From contig NW_005201287.1 in assembly GCF_000372725.1 (NCBI RefSeq), positions 238,952 to 302,951 on the forward strand: a stretch of DNA of 64,000 bases, given 5' to 3'. Both the position numbers and the translations under genes were made by a program. Positions 31,684 through 41,937 of this stretch are shown here, one piece after another (the first letter of the stretch is position 1; the number at the start of each line of letters is the position of its first letter). The DNA comes from Emiliania huxleyi CCMP1516 (taxonomy: Eukaryota > Haptophyta > Isochrysidales > Noelaerhabdaceae). The notes under the pieces were generated by a model, which was given only the letters and a program-made list of their open reading frames with translations, was not told the origin of the DNA and searched no databases.

Positions 31684-32375
31684 GGTACATCTCGGTGCCT
31701 TCCAGAGGCAGCTGCGACCCCGCCGAGTGGACGGTAACACACAGCAGGTGGCGCGGTGTGTGTTACCGTCCACTCGGCTCTGGGTCGCAGCTGCCTCTGC
31801 GCGTCCTGGGTATGTACCTTTGTCGCGCGCCGGAGACGACTCGACGCCGCTGAGATCGCGGATCAAGCTCTGACAGGTCGCACGTCGCTCCTTTGACGCC
31901 GACGTGACTCACCCGTGCAGATCACATCAGGACACGGTCTCGACGCGCTCGGTACGACGCCTGCGACCCGTCTCCGGTCAAGTGGCACGACGCTCATCGC
32001 GCCCGCCAGCGCTGCCGTGCAGGTTGCCACGACGAGGTCGAGCACGCTTCTATACGCTCGCCGAGCCTTCCTTTCCATCCCATTAGGCAGCCTGGGAATG
32101 GTGGCGGTCAGAGGCAAAGCCTGCGAGGGGTGGTGGAACCACATGTCACGGCTACTGCCGGCTCGACCCCACGATAGCCTCCGAAGGCTGACTTTGCGGC
32201 ACCATCATCGGACGATGTCGACGAGTTGGGTCGCTCTCGCGGTAGCCAGATGACCTCTCATACTAGTATCATCGGCCATGGCCGCAGGAAGCGCGGGGGA
32301 TTCCGCTGGGAGCAACACGGAGCTCCGTTGGACGCGTTTTCAAGATTAGCGTGTCAGAGTGAATTGGAACTAGCC
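31684..32375. mobile_element. Hairpin-carrying repeat element, copy 1 (left end lost)
   Basis: It aligns with 34950-35646 at a constant offset of ~3266 bp and more than 95% identity in the right part. The first ~137 bp (31684-31820) form a long hairpin. The right end TTGGAACTAGCC (to 32375) corresponds to the terminal inverted repeat of copy 2; a matching left end was not found, so it may be replaced by the adjoining R1 repeat. Confidence 0.75.
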
Positions 32376-32775
32376 ATGGCGATCGCAATTCCCCGGGGAA
32401 GCCGAGGTCATGAGTCGGGTTCGGCGACATGGTGTACGCCACGGTCCCTGTCTATGGGCTCCGTGGCGACGAGGGTTGCCCGCCCGGGACTGGCTCGCTA
32501 GCGAGCGAGCTCTCCGAGCCGTGGGTCTCGCCTTTTGTGTGTGTATCGCGCGCCTTGCGGGGGGGTGGGGGGGGGGGAAAAAGAAACCTTTTAGCCCCTT
32601 CCCCATGGTGTTGACAGATCCCGGAGACGATTTTTTTTCCTCTTCCCCCGGGCCCCCCCCCCCCCCCCCCCCCTCCAAGCTGCACCCCCGCCTGGACGGT
32701 GGCGGACGTGCCGAGAGACAAAATTGGCTGCCGCTGACATTTGCCGGATTAGCTGCTGCCGCATACTCTACGGCC

Positions 32776-34530
32776 ATGTCCATTGCTGAGCCGCTGCGGC
32801 CCAAACCGTCCACGGCCTACGTGGCGAAACAGCGCCATTCCCACAATTTGTCGCAGAACGTGGAACCGCTCTCTGCGTGGGAGCCGCCACCGGCGCTCCA
32901 AGGCCAGTGGGCCCGCGGTGCATATGGGATGAAGTTCTACACAACCGGCATGATCAACTACGTGGTCTCGTGGCTCCTTTTCATACCGCTCATGCCGCTG
33001 TTCGCGCTGCTCTTCCTCTTCTGCGCGCTGCTCCGCCCGGTGCCGAAGAGCTGCAGTGGGCCGATCAGCTACGGCGTTGCTGTCGGTTGGCAGTATTTGG
33101 CGTACGTCTGCGTCACGTTTGGGTGCCTTCGGCACACCTACTTTTCGTTGCTCGTGATGCGCGCCAAGCAGCTCGCGGACTTCCTCTTCACGACCAGCCT
33201 CACCCTCTCGTACTTCCCCTACTCTGAAGCCGTCGGCTCGATGGACTACTTCTATTTCAACGGCTTGTACGTCGGCTCGTACGACTACGTCCGCTCGCTC
33301 ATCCTCGATGCCAAGCGCGAACGCTCCCTCTCGCTCGGCTCGGTTGCCCTCTCCCTCCCGCGCAGCTTCTCACCGCTCACGTCTGCTTCAGTTTCGGCTC
33401 GCCGTACCACTCGAACTAATTATATTCATCCTAATTAATAATTCATTAGGCCGGTCTTCTTCAGCACCGGCTCGCCATACCACTCCGCGTGGCGAACCGT
33501 CTTCTTCCGTGAGTTCACGCGCCGCGCCGACGTGCAAGCGATGCTAGCCGACGACGCGGCGGGCCTCGCGGCCGTCGCCGCACCCTACATCAGAGAGTGG
33601 TTGGCGGTCGGCGATTTCCACACGCGCGAGCACGTCTCGGCCTGCATCTTCCGCCTCCTCGCTCGCATCCTCTTTGGCATCGAGACCGTGCCCCAATCGC
33701 TCCTCGCCGCCGCGCAGGCATTTGGCTCCAGCATGGGCGCCTTCACGGCCGTCGCCCCCGCGTGGGCGCACTCGCTGCTCTGTGGCAAGCTGCAGGCCAG
33801 CTATGGCGAGCCGGCGCGCTACGGCCTCTCCTCCTACCTCCTCGAGCACTGCAACGCCGCCAAGCCCGCCGCCCTCAAGGGGCGGCCCTTTGACTGGGCG
33901 GCCATGGCGGCCGAGTGCCTCCGCAGCGGCGCCCTCGCCGACGACGAGGGGCACCGCCCCGGCAGCGGCGGCCACGCGGACGCGCCTCTCGACCCCGCGC
34001 ACGTTCGATCGTACGTGCAGAGTGTCGTCGACGGCCTCCTTTTCGCCGGGCTGATCGGCACCTCCACCCTCGTCGACACGTCAGCCCTGCCGCGGCTGCG
34101 CGGCGTGTACAAGCCCGAGGGAGGCCGCCCAGAGACGCTCCTCTCCGCCGCGGAGCACCTCGCGCTCTACCGGCAGCGGCCCCGCCCCTGGCTGCTCGAG
34201 GCGGTCCGGCTGCAGCCGCCCGTCATGTCCTCCTCCAAGGTAACGCCCGCCGGCGGCACCCGCTGCCCCTTCCGCGGCGCCGAGCGCATCCTGCCCGAGG
34301 GCACCTTCGTGGTCGCCAACCTGTACCACGCCTCCACCGACCCTGCGGCGTGGGGCAACGACGCGCACGACTTCAAGCCCGGCCGCCCGGCCGATAAGTA
34401 CCTGAACTGGAACGGCCCGTTCGGCGGCGACGCGCCGCGCCAATGCCCGGGCGAGCACCTGTCCTTGGAGATGGGGAAGGCGCTCGTCGACGCGTGGGTC
34501 GAGGCCAAGGCGCCGCCGCTCGAGGCGTGA
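32776..34530 (+). CDS. Cytochrome P450-like protein with N-terminal membrane spans
   Basis: Two exons, 32776-33314 and 33450-34530, give 539 residues. The N-terminus has hydrophobic segments (YVVSWLLFIPLMPLFALLFL; YLAYVCVTFGCL) likely to anchor it in ER or plastid envelope. The P450 core is recognised from REHVSACIFRLLARILFGIE, the K-helix ExxR in LLEAVRLQPPV, and the haem loop NGPFGGDAPRQCPGEHLSLE with the Cys thiolate ligand. The loop departs from the textbook FxxGxRxCxG and resembles the extended loop of CYP74-like enzymes (NGP...KQCxG), which act on fatty-acid hydroperoxides; that substrate is only a suggestion. The GC-AG intron (33315-33449) contains a partial copy of the exon 2 start (GGCTCGCCxTACCACTC). 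The gene sits between two copies of a hairpin-bearing repeat. Confidence 0.8.
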
Positions 34531-34882
34531 GGATCTTGGGCGTACCAGCCCCACCCCCGCTCCGGGGGGGGCAGCCACGCCCGACTCCGTCGATGCGCGA
34601 CTCTCGACGCGCGTAGTTAGTTGTAGTAGAGCGTAGAGTACAGACAGTCGAGCATGTGTGTGAGTCAGAGGTCTGCGTGATAAGGAGACTCGCCGAGTCA
34701 CTGTCATGATCGAGCCTCCCGGCGATCGAGGACTAGCACTAACCAGCGACCGTCCACGTACCAGCTACCACGCACGATACATCGTCGGTAGAGCCCGTAC
34801 AAAAGCCGTGGTGTGCGTGCGAGCCTGCCTGCGAGCCGTATATACAGAGAGCGGGCCGCGCCCGCGCGTAGAGCGCCCGCAT
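34531..34882. other. 3' flank of the P450 gene
   Basis: No gene is seen. The region is slightly less GC-rich, which fits a 3' UTR and spacer. Confidence 0.5.
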
Positions 34883-35646
34883 GGCTAGTGCCATTTCACT
34901 GTGGCACAGATCGCGTTACAAAACCTTGATTTGACCATTTGCGCCATTTGGTACCTCTCGGTGCCTTCCAGAGGCAGCTGCGACCCCGCCAAGTGGACGG
35001 GGGCTCGCACTCGGCAGGTGGCGCGAGTGCCCCCGTCCACTCGGCGGGATCGCAGCTGACTCTGCGCGTCCTGGAGATGTACCAAATTGTCGCCGCCGGA
35101 GACGACTCGACGCCGCTGAGATCGGAGATCAAGCTCTGACAGGTCGCACGTCGCTCCTTTGACGCCGACGTGACTCACCCGTGCAGATCACATCAGGACA
35201 CGGTCTCGACGCGCTCGGTACGACGCCTGCGACCCGTCTCCGGTCAAGTGGCACGACGCTCATCGCGCCCGCCAGCGCTGCCGTGCAGGTTGCCACGACG
35301 AGGTCGAGCACGCTTCTATACGCTCGCCCAGCCTTCCTTTCCATCCCATTAGGCAGCCTGGGAACGGTGGCGGTCAGAGGCAAAGCCTGCGAGGGGTGGT
35401 GGAACCACATGTCACGGCGCTACTGCCGGCTCGACCCCACGATAGCCCCGAAGGCTGACTTTGCGGCACCATCATCGGACGATGTCGACGAGTTGGGTCG
35501 CTCTCGCGGTAGCCAGATGACCTCTCATACTAGTAGCACCGGCCATGGCCGCAGGAAGCTCGGGGGAGGGCGCTGGGAGCAACACGGAGCTCCGTTGGAC
35601 GCGTTTTCAAGATTAGCGTGTGTCAGAGTGAGAAATGGCACTAGCC
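34883..35646. mobile_element. Hairpin-carrying TIR element, copy 2 (complete)
   Basis: The ends are inverted repeats: GGCTAGTGCCATTTCACT at 34883-34900 and AGTGAGAAATGGCACTAGCC at 35627-35646. The ~760-bp interior has no coding sequence that stays intact, and includes a ~130-bp hairpin at 34951-35090. It is shared with 31684-32375. No target-site duplication was found. Likely a non-autonomous DNA element. Confidence 0.75.
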
Positions 35647-36060
35647 TCAGAGGGGTTAGGAGAGAGGGTGTGAGTGCATCCTCTGAGGGTTTTGGGGGCT
35701 CAATTCTTTCTTCACTTGAGGATCTGTTATATATATCTCCGCGGCACAAAAGCTGAGAAACTGTCCGCCGGGCCCCGGGCCCGCGGCCCCCCCCGGCCGG
35801 CCCCGCGGCCGCGCGCGGTGGCGGGCGGGCGGCGGCGCGGTTCACAGTGTCTCTCCTCGCGCGGCGAGCACCGCAGAGCGCAGTCCGCGCGTGGAGTTCG
35901 CCCCCCCCCCCCCCCTGACCTCCCCGGCTCAAGTGAACAGCGACAACACCCAAGCACACATCTCAGTGCACGGCGAGCGCGTCCTCGACGGAAGCTCCCA
36001 AGCTCCACCCAGAGAGAGTCCGCAGGGTGGTGGCCACGCGCTTCTTCTGAGCAGCTCGCG
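35647..36060. other. Spacer with poly-C tract
   Basis: There is a TATATATA stretch at 35729-35737 and a run of 14 C at ~35902. No gene was recognised; it is the 3' flank of the minus-strand ankyrin gene. Confidence 0.45.
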
Positions 36061-38217
36061 CTATGAGCGCTGGGCCGCCTCCGCTGCCATCCTGGCGGCG
36101 GTCGCCCTGGCCCTCGCAGCTACTGCAGCAGCACGCCTCGCCTCTGTCGCGGCCGCCGCCTCCTCAAACGCCGCCTCGCCCTTCTCAACAGCCGAGTCGG
36201 CCCCACTCAGCGCCGCCTTCGCCTCCTCAAACGCCGCTCTGGCCTCCGCCTGCGCCGCCCTGGCCTCCGCCCGTGCAGCCTCGGCATCCGCCTCCGTCGC
36301 CTCAGCCGCCGCCTCGGCCTCCTCCTCCTCCTCCGCCTCCTCCTCCGCCTCGTCCGCCTCAGCGTCCAAGCGTGCCGCCTCGGCCACCTCTGCCGACGCC
36401 GCCGCCTGGCTCTCCGCCGTGATGCCGAACCGGATCCTCTCCTCGGTGAGCGTCTCGAGAAGCAGGAGGAGCCTCGCCTCCTCGGCCTTCTTCGCCGCCT
36501 CGGCTGCGTCTGCCTCCGACGGCGCCTCGGGTTCTTGCGACGGCCCCGCCCCGCCGCCCTTCTTCTTCTTCTTGCCCTTCTTCCCCTTGGCGCGCTTCTC
36601 CGCCTCGACCTCCGCCAGCAGCTCCTCGGCGTGCCGCGCCGCCTCCTTCTCCTCCGCCGCCTTCTGCGCCGCCCTCTCCGCCGCTCCCGCGGCCCACGCC
36701 GCCTCCGCCGCCGCCTTCTCCGCCGCCTTCTCGGCCGCCGCATGCTCCGCGAGGGCGCGCGCGCACTCGGTGTGGCCCTCCTGCTTGGCAAACTGCAGCG
36801 CGGTGTTGCCATCTGCATTGCACAGCGTCACGTCTGCGCCGGCTCGCAGCAGGCAGAGAAGGGCGGCGGAGTGGCCGTGGTAAGCGGCCCGATCCAGTGC
36901 GGTGTCGCCGTTCATGTCTTGCAGGTCGATGTCCGCGCCGTGCCGGATCAGCGCGTGGACAATATTCTCGTGGCCGTTGGTGGCGGCGCCCATCAGCGCG
37001 GTGATGCAGTGACTGCCGTTTCGCTCGTTGATCTCCGCGCCGTGCCGCAATGCCAGCTCGAGCAGCTTCACGAAGCCATTCGCGGCGGCGCCCATCAGCG
37101 CGTTGGTGCCGTTGCTGGTATGCAAAGAGACATCCGCGCCGCGCTGGAGCAGCGCCTCGGCCAGCCCCTCGTGGCCCTTGGCCATTGCGATCATCAGCAG
37201 CGTCACGCCGCTCACAACGCCGCCCGAATAGAGGCACTCGAACGTCACGTCGACCCGCCCGCCGCCGTCGAGCCACACCAGCACCACCTCCTCATCGCCT
37301 CGCTCAGCGGCTAGCACAACCTCCTCTGGCAGCGCCCCGCTGCTCGGCTCAGCCTCCGCGCCGCCCTCGCCGCTCGAAGCAGAGGCCGCGGCACTCGCAC
37401 CCACCGCCGCGCCTGCGCCGCCCGCCTCGGCCGACGCTGCCTTGCTCCGGACCGCCGCCACCTCCCCGAGATACGTCTTGAAGGCCTGGACGCACTCGGC
37501 GTGGCCCCTCTCCTTGGCCAACTGCAGCGCCGTCTTGCCCGCCGCATCGCGCAGCGTCATGTCTGCGCCCGCCCGCAGCAGGCGGAGCATGACGGCGGGG
37601 CGGTTGTGCGCTGCGGCGTGCATCAGCGCGGAGCCACCGTTCTTGTTCTGCAGGTCGATCTCCGCGCCACGCCGCAGCAGCAGATCGACGACCCGCTCTT
37701 TGCCGCCGTGGGCAGCCGCTGATAGCGCCGGCCAGGCCGAATCTTGCGGGCTCATCTCCGCGCCGCGCCGCAGCAGCAGGTCGACCACCCGCTCTTGGCC
37801 GCCCTGGGCGGATGATGCCAACGCCGTCCCGATCTCCGCTCCGTGCTGCAGCAGCATCTCCACCATTCGCTCGCGGCCGTAGTAGGCGGCAGCGTTGAGC
37901 GCTGTGAGGCCGAGACTGTTCTGCAGGTTGATGTGCGCGCCACGCTTCAGGAGGAGCTCGACAATCTGCACATGCCCGTTCTGTGCGGCGAGCATCAGCA
38001 GGGTGTATGGAACCGTACTGCCGCCGACCTCAGAGGGTATCTCAGCGAGAGTGTTGGCTTTCCCGCCGTCATTCAGCCACGATCGCACTGGTCCCAGTCG
38101 GCCGTCCGTAGCCGCCTTCAGGACGTTCTTTGGGAACTCACCACCCGGCGCGCTATCAGCAGACGGCGGCGGCGGCGTGCGGAGCGCGGCGTTGGCGCGG
38201 GAGCGCGAGTCGGGCAT
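36061..38217 (-). CDS. Ankyrin-repeat protein with acidic Ala/Glu coiled tail (2)
   Basis: The frame is open from 38283 to 36061; I prefer the second methionine (38217, MPDSRSRANAALRTPPPPS), giving ~718 residues, because the stretch 38218-38283 is A/T-rich, contains the promoter-like motif found upstream of other genes, and encodes an unlikely MFFQRKEISVDKNKS. Two ankyrin blocks separated by a linker (EVVLAAERGDEEVVLVWLDG) are followed by an Ala/Glu coiled coil and a Lys-rich KGKKGKKKKKGG, the same layout as the gene at 29124-31130. The first block has more repeats than its paralogue. It shares a ~135-200-bp divergent promoter with the kelch gene at 38419. The function is protein binding in general; partners are unknown. 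Confidence 0.83.
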   Translation of the reverse strand: MPDSRSRANAALRTPPPPSADSAPGGEFPKNVLKAATDGRLGPVRSWLNDGGKANTLAEIPSEVGGSTVPYTLLMLAAQNGHVQIVELLLKRGAHINLQNSLGLTALNAAAYYGRERMVEMLLQHGAEIGTALASSAQGGQERVVDLLLRRGAEMSPQDSAWPALSAAAHGGKERVVDLLLRRGAEIDLQNKNGGSALMHAAAHNRPAVMLRLLRAGADMTLRDAAGKTALQLAKERGHAECVQAFKTYLGEVAAVRSKAASAEAGGAGAAVGASAAASASSGEGGAEAEPSSGALPEEVVLAAERGDEEVVLVWLDGGGRVDVTFECLYSGGVVSGVTLLMIAMAKGHEGLAEALLQRGADVSLHTSNGTNALMGAAANGFVKLLELALRHGAEINERNGSHCITALMGAATNGHENIVHALIRHGADIDLQDMNGDTALDRAAYHGHSAALLCLLRAGADVTLCNADGNTALQFAKQEGHTECARALAEHAAAEKAAEKAAAEAAWAAGAAERAAQKAAEEKEAARHAEELLAEVEAEKRAKGKKGKKKKKGGGAGPSQEPEAPSEADAAEAAKKAEEARLLLLLETLTEERIRFGITAESQAAASAEVAEAARLDAEADEAEEEAEEEEEAEAAAEATEADAEAARAEARAAQAEARAAFEEAKAALSGADSAVEKGEAAFEEAAAATEARRAAAVAARARATAARMAAEAAQRS

Positions 38218-38259
38218 GACGGCTAGTGGGCTGGCGCGCGATTTGTTTTTGTCCACAGA

Positions 38260-38400
38260 AATTTCTTTTCGCTGAAAAAACATAACACCTCAATCCCCAA
38301 AAACAAGAAAAAGAAATCCGCGCGCCAGGCCCACGCCGCAAGAAAGATCAAGGAAAAAGACTAGGCTAATAACTCCCTCAGATTACAAGAAAAAGAAATT
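38260..38400. promoter_or_regulatory. Bidirectional promoter region
   Basis: This short A/T-rich island separates divergent ankyrin and kelch genes. It holds three copies of a GAAAAAGAAAT-like element: 38260-38272 (reverse orientation), 38303-38317 and 38386-38400, the last ~20 bp before the kelch ATG. Confidence 0.5.
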
Positions 38401-38418
38401 GGCGCTGCACACCACCCG

Positions 38419-39722
38419 ATGGCCTCCCACCGCATCGGCGCGCGCGTCGCGGGCCTCTCGCCAGCGCAGCTGTGCGCCATCATCGAGGCGCAGGCGGGCG
38501 CGAGCGACGCCGCGCTGCGCGTGGCGGAGGAGCACGCCGCTCGGCTCGTGGAGCAGCCCGAGTGGATCCTCTCCGAGGTCCTCCTCTCGCCGGACCTCGC
38601 CCCGCACATCCTCGTCCAGCTGCCGACCACGGAGCACGCCATCAAGGGAACGTGCCGCGCGTGGCGCCGCGGCTGGAAGGAGACGCTGAAGAAGCGCGAG
38701 AGGCCGCGCCTGACTGTGATCGGCGGCCACGACGGCGATGGTGAGACTGTCAACTCGCTGAGCGGTACGACCCGTCAACGAATGAGTGGGAGGAGGAGGC
38801 TGTGGCGCCGATGCTAACGGCACGAACGCATGTCGGCACGGCGGTGCTCGACGGCAAGCTCTACGCGGTGGGCGGCGAGAATGACGACGACCACTACCTC
38901 ACCTCGGTCGAGCGGTACGACCCGGCAGTAGGCGCGTTGGATGTGTGGGAGGCGGTGGCGCCGATGGCGACGGCTCGGCAGGCTCACGGCGTGGCGGTGC
39001 TCGACGGCAAGCTGTACGCTGTGGGCGGCGACCACGTTGACGGCTACCTCAGCTCGGTGGAGCGGTTCGATCCCGCGACGAACGCGTGGGAGGCGGTGGC
39101 GCCGATGGGGACGGCGCGGAGTGACCATGGCGTGGCGATGCTCGACGGCAAGCTGTACGCTATGGGCGGCGACCACGTTGACGGCTACCTCAGCTCGGTG
39201 GAGCGGTTCGATCCCGCGACGAACGCGTGGGAGGCGGTGGCGCCGATGGGGACGGCGCGGAGTGACCATGGCGTGGCGATGCTCGACGGCAAGCTGTATG
39301 CTGTGGGCGGATTCGATGGTGGCCGCCTCAGCTCGGTCGAGCGGTACGACCCGGCGGCGAACGCATGGGAGGCGGTGGCGCCGGTGGCGGAGTTGCGGGA
39401 CGAGCTCGCAGTTGCGGTGCTCGACGGCAAGCTGTACGCCGTGGGAGGCTTCAACGACGACGACGGCTGGCTCAGCTCGGTGGAGCGGTACGACCCTGCG
39501 CTGGATGTGTGGGAGGCTGTGGCGCCGATGGCGACGGCTCGGTGTCGTCACGCCGTGGCGGTGCTCGACGGCAAGCTGTACGCTGTGGGCGGGTACAACG
39601 ATGAGAACGAGGGGGCGCATATCGGCTGCCTGGTGGAGCGTTACGACCCGGCGTTGGAGGTATGGGAGGCGGTGGCGTCGATGGGGTGGGCACGGCTCTC
39701 TCCGGGCGTCACCTTGCTGTAG
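38419..39722 (+). pseudogene. F-box-like/kelch-repeat protein, frameshifted
   Basis: From ATG 38419 the first ~115 codons encode an Ala-rich helical region and an F-box-like segment (HILVQLPTTEHAIKGTCRAW). At ~38757 the sequence reads TCGCTGAGCGG where the repeat consensus is TCGGTCGAGCGG, so one base is missing and the frame moves to the one used from 38802 to TAG 39722. That frame has six kelch units of ~50 residues with the pattern SVERYDPxxxxWEAVAPMxTAR followed by VLDGKLYAVGG, enough for a six-bladed propeller. Two units are identical at DNA level. By family it would be a substrate receptor of an SCF-type ubiquitin ligase. Either a sequencing error in repetitive DNA or a real broken allele; the rest is intact, so I favour an error or a recent mutation. 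Confidence 0.75.
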
Positions 39723-40252
39723 CCGACGGAGCATGGAGTGCGAGGTCAGGGCAGAGCCAACGCGAGAAAGAAACATTCGCACGAGCTGTGTGTATGTAGG
39801 ACGTTTGCGTTTTTCTTTTTATTCAAAGCCCCTCGTCTGACAGCAACACCCGACAGCTCCGACAGCACCCGACACGCGACAGCTACAGATATCCCCTCTG
39901 ACTGTCAGACACGCACCCGACAGCAGTCAGCACCCGACAGCACTGACACAGACAGCACTCAGCAGCACACGTGTGGAGATGCGAGGGTTCGCCCCCCCTT
40001 GCCCCACCACTTTGTGTGTGGAGAATTTTACCTTACCTTACCTTACCTTAGTCCTCACAACCTGGGCATATGCAGGATACATGCATTCTCGACACTCGCG
40101 TGGGGAAAAATTAAAACGGCCCCCGCGTGTGGCTGTGATGCTGGGCGGTGACCTCAAGGCACAAGGGGCTCAACCGACTACGGAGGAATCCGTCGCCAGA
40201 GGACGCAACTCGCAGGGCAGCCGACGGGGGATGGCAGGGCCCCTGCGCCCCT
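39723..40252. other. Spacer with CGACAGC-rich and (CCTTA)n repeats
   Basis: At 39838-39970 many short 'CCGACAGC'/'GACAGCA' words are clustered, like those at 50628-50690. A (CCTTA)4 tract is at 40031-40050. No gene lies between the convergent kelch and thaumatin genes. Confidence 0.55.
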
Positions 40253-41901
40253 TCACCTCGGGCAGTAGAAGGTCACCTTGTACTCGACCCCCGCCTACAG
40301 CAGCCGCACCTGACTCTCACGGGCCGCGGGAGAAAGAGAGAGCGCCTCTTTCCTTGGCAGAGCGGCGCCGGGCACTGCGCGAGTCCGACGCCGTCGTCGT
40401 AGGCGAATGCGTACACGGACGGGCACAGTCGGTGCACCGCCTAAGAATGACTCGTGAGAAGCTGACACGCGGCCGGCCTTGGGCGGGCGGCAGCGGCATG
40501 TCGAGCTTCAGCCTCGGTGTACAGCGCGCGCGCCACCGGCCCGCTCGAGCACGCCTCAGGCTGGACCGGCGGCGTGGGGCAGCAAAAGTCGCGCGCCTCT
40601 TCGGACTGCGGCGCGTGCCCGTAGCCCTGGCCCCACTGCCCAAAGGAGAGCTTGCCTGATGGACTGACGAATGAAGTCACTAGTGTTGGTTGGCTGGCGA
40701 GCCCCACTGCCCGAAGGAGAGCGTGCCGCAGGGGGAGTAGCACCCGACCACTTGCGTCTTGTTGTGCAGCGCGTGCAGCTGCAGGTCCTGCTCCCCGTGC
40801 GCCGGGCCGAGGTCCTCCTTGTCGGGGCACTGCGAGAGCGCGAGAGTCGAGCAGTCGATCACGGACGGCGACTGTGGGCAGTCGCCGCTCACCTCGACCT
40901 TGTACGGCAGCGTCCACCCGTCCACCTGCCAGACACGCGTGTGCGTGTGCGTGTGCATGTGCATGTGCATGTGCATGTGCATGTGCATGTGCATGTGCAT
41001 GTGCATGTGCATGTGCATGTGCATGGGCGTGTGCATGTGCATGTGCACACACAATCGACGACCAACCTCGGCTGCATCTCGGCCAAACCTCGGCTACACC
41101 TCGGCCAGATCTCGCCCATCTCTCGCCCACATCTCGGTGGCGCCTGCGAGACGTCCCACCAGTCGACGGCGCCTACGACGAAAGGCCTCCATCACCAGAC
41201 TCCGGTGAGGAGCCCTCGCCTGACCGGCCCCGCGTCGCCGATGGGCTGATCGGGCGCGGACGGGTTCCTCGCGCAGCGCGACGGCTCGAGCTTGCAGCCA
41301 AAGGTGGCCTGGTTGGGGCGGCGGGAGCAAGATCGAGTGTGTGGTGTGTGTATGCGTTGTGGCGTCTCGGAAGTGTCTCGGAAGTGTCCCAGGGTCCCGG
41401 GAGCCGTCTCGCCTCGAATTTGCTGTCGACGGGCGGCGCGCAGCCCTCCGGCGCACACGCCTCCCCCGGCCCGCCCGACTGCCCGATGGCGCACATCTGG
41501 CCAGCCTCGTTGCAGCCCCACTTTGGCCAGAAGCGAGTTGAGGCGAGGCCGGCGTCGGGGACGGTGAAGGCGTACTCTTCGCCCGCGCCGAGCTTAACGT
41601 CGGGAGTGAAGAGAGGGACGGCGACCGCGGTGCCCGCGAGCCAGATGTCGTCCTTCTGGCAGCCGTTGACGAAGCGTAGCCTCTCGCGGCCGCTCCTGAG
41701 GTCGAGCTCGCCGCCTGGCGCCGACCGGCGGACAGCGACGCTTCCGAGGAGGCCGCAAGAGATTGCCACGGCGCCGGCGAGCGCCAGCACCGAAGGGCGA
41801 CGGTGCAACGGCGAGGCAGCAGCATTAGCCGGGGGCAGGCGCGTGTACGGCGTGTCTCCGGTCTGCATCGTCGGCGAGTGGAGCCTTGCTGGCTCTCGCA
41901 T
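40253..41901 (-). CDS. Thaumatin-like protein with N-terminal membrane anchor
   Basis: Exons on the minus strand are 41413-41901, 41296-41308 (13 nt), 41144-41172, 40727-40925, 40513-40655, 40369-40440 and 40253-40294. The product starts with a cytosolic stretch and one hydrophobic segment (VLALAGAVAISCGLLG), a type II anchor or uncleaved signal. The thaumatin fold is clear in order: RLRFVNGCQKDDIWLAG, FTVPDAGLASTRFWPKWGC, DWWDVSQVDGWTLPYKVEV, VVGCYSPCGKLSFGQWG, FCCPTPPVQPEACSSGPVAR, YTEAVHRLCPSVYAFAYDD and the terminal VEYKVTFYCPR. Many cysteines are conserved, so it should be secreted or lumenal; thaumatin-like proteins bind beta-glucans or act in defence, but the target here is unknown. 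The joins rely on conserved motifs and on repeats at intron edges, the best being CTCTCCTTCGGGCAGTGGGG versus CTCTCCTTTGGGCAGTGGGG around the intron 40656-40726. Confidence 0.85.
40931..41047. repeat. (GTGCAT)n microsatellite in thaumatin intron
   Basis: About 15 units of GTGCAT, with GTGCGT variants at the left end, lie in the intron between 40926 and 41143. Its upstream part carries 'GAGGTGTAGCCGAGGTTTGG'-type repeats. Confidence 0.95.
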
Positions 41902-41937
41902 GTATCAGTAAGTCCGCACCCTGGTTGGTGTGTGCCG

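Noticed and set aside
31684-31820. Bacterial-style terminator or attachment site
   Set aside because: The stem is far too long and lies within a dispersed eukaryotic element.
36063-36883. Plus-strand Ser/Ala/Pro frames opposite the second ankyrin gene
   Set aside because: They are shadows of the Ala/Glu-rich coiled-coil coding sequence on the minus strand.
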